A stretch of 64,000 nt of DNA, from assembly GCF_027744825.2 (NCBI RefSeq), contig NC_071349.1, forward strand, positions 6,911,001-6,975,000, in the 5' to 3' direction. Shown here in pieces: positions 61,801 to 64,000 of the stretch (within the stretch, counting starts at the first letter, position 1; each line of letters starts with the position of its first letter). The notes under the pieces are model-generated. The model was not told where the DNA came from. It saw nothing but the letters and a program-made list of their open reading frames with translations, and did no database searches. The stretch is from Synchiropus splendidus (taxonomy: Eukaryota; Chordata; Actinopteri; Syngnathiformes; Callionymidae). Both the position numbers and the translations under genes were made by a program.

Positions 61801-64000
61801 TATGCTTGCATCGGAAGTCGCGATGATTTGATAAAGACACACTTTAATTTACTGCAAAATAAGTGACTCAGTGTGTTGAGCAGTTAACATAGATGGATAT
61901 CATGCTGTTCTGAGTACTATTCATCAGGTTTGTAATTACCCACAAACCCGACTTGTGATTTAGTGGAGTGGATAAGGGCTTCCCCACTGACCTAATTGCA
62001 GCGTGGAAGCTGGAAGAAAACATTTCTGGTTCTCGCCCTCTCTGCTGCTGAGTGATGCCTTTGAGCACTGCGGCGCAGATGCTTCTTTTTCAGTCAGAAT
62101 GTTGAGCAGCTGATGTGCTGTTTTTAGTCTGAACCTTCAAGAAAACACACTGAAGACCCCACCCCTTAATTATAAGTTTGTTTGCGGCTTGGTTCAAACT
62201 TTCACAGCCCTGGAGGATTCGAGCCGCCACCCACAGTAGATACGTCTCTGATGTAGTTTTGAAATTGAGATTAGGGAGGATTTTTACAGCTTTTTAAGAA
62301 GCAGTTTGCTGGTAAGACTGCAGCATTTCATGTACAAGTGTGTGTCTGTACTGGCCTTGTTCTCTCCCTCATGTTGTCTTGTGAGTGTGAAAACATTTAC
62401 AGAACAAAATCTGAACTTTAGATTTAGCAGTGAGTTTCATGACTTCCATAATAAGTGACACTAGTGCGTGTCCAGCCTCTGTGACAAATGACATCAGAAG
62501 AAGAATAGTTGCCCGTGGCCATCTGAACAGTTGTGATTACATAATGACTGGGCGGTGTACAGACTGGATACAGACAGATAGGCAAGAGTTTTAGAGGCGG
62601 GTGAGACCTGACTTCATGAGCAACAAGCCACTTTTGTCGACCCAAATGTGTCCCACACACTATTATATTTGCATCACTCCATCAACATTACTGCCTCAAA
62701 TCTGAATACACGTCTGTCTTTTCAGTGCTGGCAGATGAGCTCGACGACGAAGACGAGGGCGAAGCCTTTGACTTTGATGACAGTGAGGATGACATTGCAC
62801 AGGCCGACCACCCACCCCCAACTCCACCAGCTCCCTGCTCGCCCATCTGCACAGATAACAGTGAACATCTCGCCAGCGTGGATCCACCGCAGCCTTTGTC
62901 TGCATGTGACACAGCTGCGTCAGGAGAAGATTCCAAACACACGACAGCAGGTCAAGAAACAACAGCAGGGGAGGGGACGTCTGCTGTGGAGGAGATGGAT
63001 TTACCACCCCCTCCCCCTCCTCTTAGAGATGATATGGTGACAGGGCAAACAGGTTTGTAGCTTTAAGTGTGTGACATCTGATTGTTGTTTCCAGGTGTTA
63101 ACTTCTCTAACAAACAGATGTCTCTGGAGTTATACTAAGAGAAAGTTGCTCTTCAGTGCTGTGGTTTGTATGAAAGTGTTATTACACACAAGTTAAATAT
63201 GCAAAGAATATTAAGAAATAGAGGGTTCACTGAGAAAGGGATTTATTTTCAAACTCTCTTTGCAAGATTTGCTGTTCTTATCACACAATGCGTCTCTCAT
63301 CTTTGACAGCCTGGTGCCGAGATATTCTGGGTCTTATCACCGTCGCTTGAGCAGCAGTGGGTGGATTTACATCCACGTTTGTTTATTTCAAAGCCCAAAA
63401 TCTGTTCTTGTCTTTTTAGTGATGCTAAAACAGACACATAAAAGAAGCATGTTCATGTGACAGCTGTTGAATCATGCAAATTTGCAACTATAGCTTGAAC
63501 AAAAAGCAATCTCTCCCTGGGGATGAATCAGGTGAAGTAATCTTTGGTGGCGAATAAACTTTAGCTCACACATTCTATAATAGCTAATGAAGTATCAACA
63601 ATTCGTTTTTACTCTACAGTAGAAAATATTTAGAACTTTAATTATGATTTAACTCAATTATATGCAGGATATATACAGGGTTTTTCTGACTGATTTAGAT
63701 AAAAGTAACAGATAACAACTTCTTGTATTATTGAATTTACATAAGGCCAATTTCCTTTATTTAAGTAGAAATGTCTCATAAAAGATAGCAACATAGCATA
63801 GCTGAATATTTGAATGGCAGTGAAAAGTGTCTAGCTGGTTTCACTCACAGAAACTGCATGAAAATAATGTTTTGTTTTGGGTTTTTTTTAATGTGTCATC
63901 TCTCACCAGTGACTCAGGACTCAGCCAGCAACGGGACACTTTCTTCAGAGAGTGTATCTATGAACCCTTCCCAAAACAAAGTCAACCCCTACTCTGTGAT
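58796..64000 (+). CDS. arhgef10: arhgef10, N-terminal part of a Rho guanine nucleotide exchange factor
   Basis: ARHGEF10 activates Rho-family GTPases. Human variants affect peripheral-nerve conduction and myelination. Only the acidic N-terminal region is in the window: exons 58796-58893 (ATG at 58857), 62726-63052 and 63910-64000+, joined through phase 1 each time. The start reads MDVEDFPPPPPE. The exon 2/3 junction supplies A|TG, giving MLADELDDEDEGEAFDFDDS, in which EGEAFDFDDS matches the N-terminus of human ARHGEF10. Proline runs (PPPTPPAP, PPPPPP) follow. The last exon ends NPSQNKVNPYSV at the window edge. The DH and PH domains lie beyond the window. The assignment rests on this N-terminal motif and on synteny with cln8. 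Confidence 0.88.
58972..59045 (+). tRNA. tRNA-Ile (anticodon AAT), copy 1
   Basis: This is a 74-base cloverleaf without intron. The D arm includes TAGCTCAGTTGG, the anticodon loop is CTAATAA with AAT at 59006-59008, and the T arm is GCGGGTTCGATCCCCGT. Discriminator A is at 59045. Position 5 to 68 of the acceptor stem is a G-G mismatch, which I recall in vertebrate tRNA-Ile(AAT) genes as well. The A and B boxes are intact, and a TTTT terminator is at 59050-59053. Confidence 0.97.
59760..59833 (+). tRNA. tRNA-Ile (anticodon AAT), copy 2
   Basis: All 74 bases are identical to the copy at 58972, including the G-G mismatch in the acceptor stem, but the flanking sequence is different. The Pol III terminator TTTT is at 59837-59840. 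The intact promoter boxes suggest that both copies are functional. Confidence 0.97.
62726..63052 (+). CDS. arhgef10: arhgef10 exon 3, acidic and proline-rich N-terminal region
   Basis: The acceptor is GTCTGTCTTTTCAG before 62726 and the donor is CAG|GTTTGT after 63052, which is weaker than the other donors in the window. The exon encodes an acidic LADELDDEDEGEAFDFDDSE block, then Pro-rich DHPPPTPPAPCSP, and ends EEMDLPPPPPPLRDDMVTGQ. Read-through into the intron meets TAG at once (63058-63060). Confidence 0.88.
63053..63909 (+). other. arhgef10 intron 3
   Basis: This is 0.86 kb of AT-rich sequence without recognised elements. It ends CATCTCTCACCAG. Confidence 0.75.
63910..64000 (+). CDS. arhgef10: arhgef10 exon 4, cut by the window edge
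   Basis: The acceptor is ATCTCTCACCAG before 63910. With the G from the previous exon it reads VTQDSASNGTLSSESVSMNP and SQNKVNPYSV. It is open to the last base of the window. Confidence 0.85.

Larger units (their letters stand above)
58894..62725 (+). other. arhgef10 intron 2 with two tRNA genes
   Basis: The intron holds two tRNA-Ile genes in host orientation at 58972 and 59760. Apart from these, no coding exon or recognised mobile element is visible. Confidence 0.7.

Overview
This window is vertebrate nuclear DNA, most likely from a teleost fish. It has large introns with GT-AG junctions, scattered short interspersed repeats and MITE-like elements of fish type, and three protein genes, all on the + strand, in the order dlgap2 - cln8 - arhgef10. 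That is the order of DLGAP2-CLN8-ARHGEF10 on human 8p23.3, so the window appears to be a piece of that ancient syntenic block. The species cannot be named from the sequence.

Layout: (1) 1-5067 is intron or upstream sequence of dlgap2. (2) 5068-42851 holds ten phase-consistent dlgap2 exons that encode the C-terminal 671 residues of the postsynaptic scaffold SAPAP2/GKAP2: three guanylate-kinase-binding repeats, the GKAP domain and the Shank-binding C-terminus QTRL. (3) Inside one dlgap2 intron, 19566-21763 is a 2.2 kb open exon with a good acceptor. It is in phase with the preceding dlgap2 exon and encodes a 732-residue acidic, Pro/Ser-rich tail that I do not recognise. It looks like an undescribed alternative terminal exon, or less likely a nested gene. 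(4) The same intron carries a 61-bp minisatellite with 35 indel-free units (27428-29590) and one of two copies of a TA-flanked MITE. (5) 42852-47960 is intergenic and AT-rich. (6) 47960-52730 is cln8, with a CCAAT/ETS promoter, a noncoding exon, two coding exons (292 aa) and a 1 kb 3' UTR. (7) From 53100 to the end is the 5' part of arhgef10: a promoter with a perfect palindromic E-box (CLEAR-type), a noncoding exon and three coding exons. The last exon is cut by the window edge. Two identical tRNA-Ile(AAT) genes lie in arhgef10 intron 2.

The three genes are functionally separate: a synaptic scaffold, an ER membrane factor needed for lysosomal enzyme export, and a Rho guanine nucleotide exchange factor. 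Nothing indicates coordinated expression beyond their linkage. The best candidates for something undescribed are the alternative dlgap2 tail and the 61-bp array, which places a consensus splice donor on the minus strand in nearly every unit.
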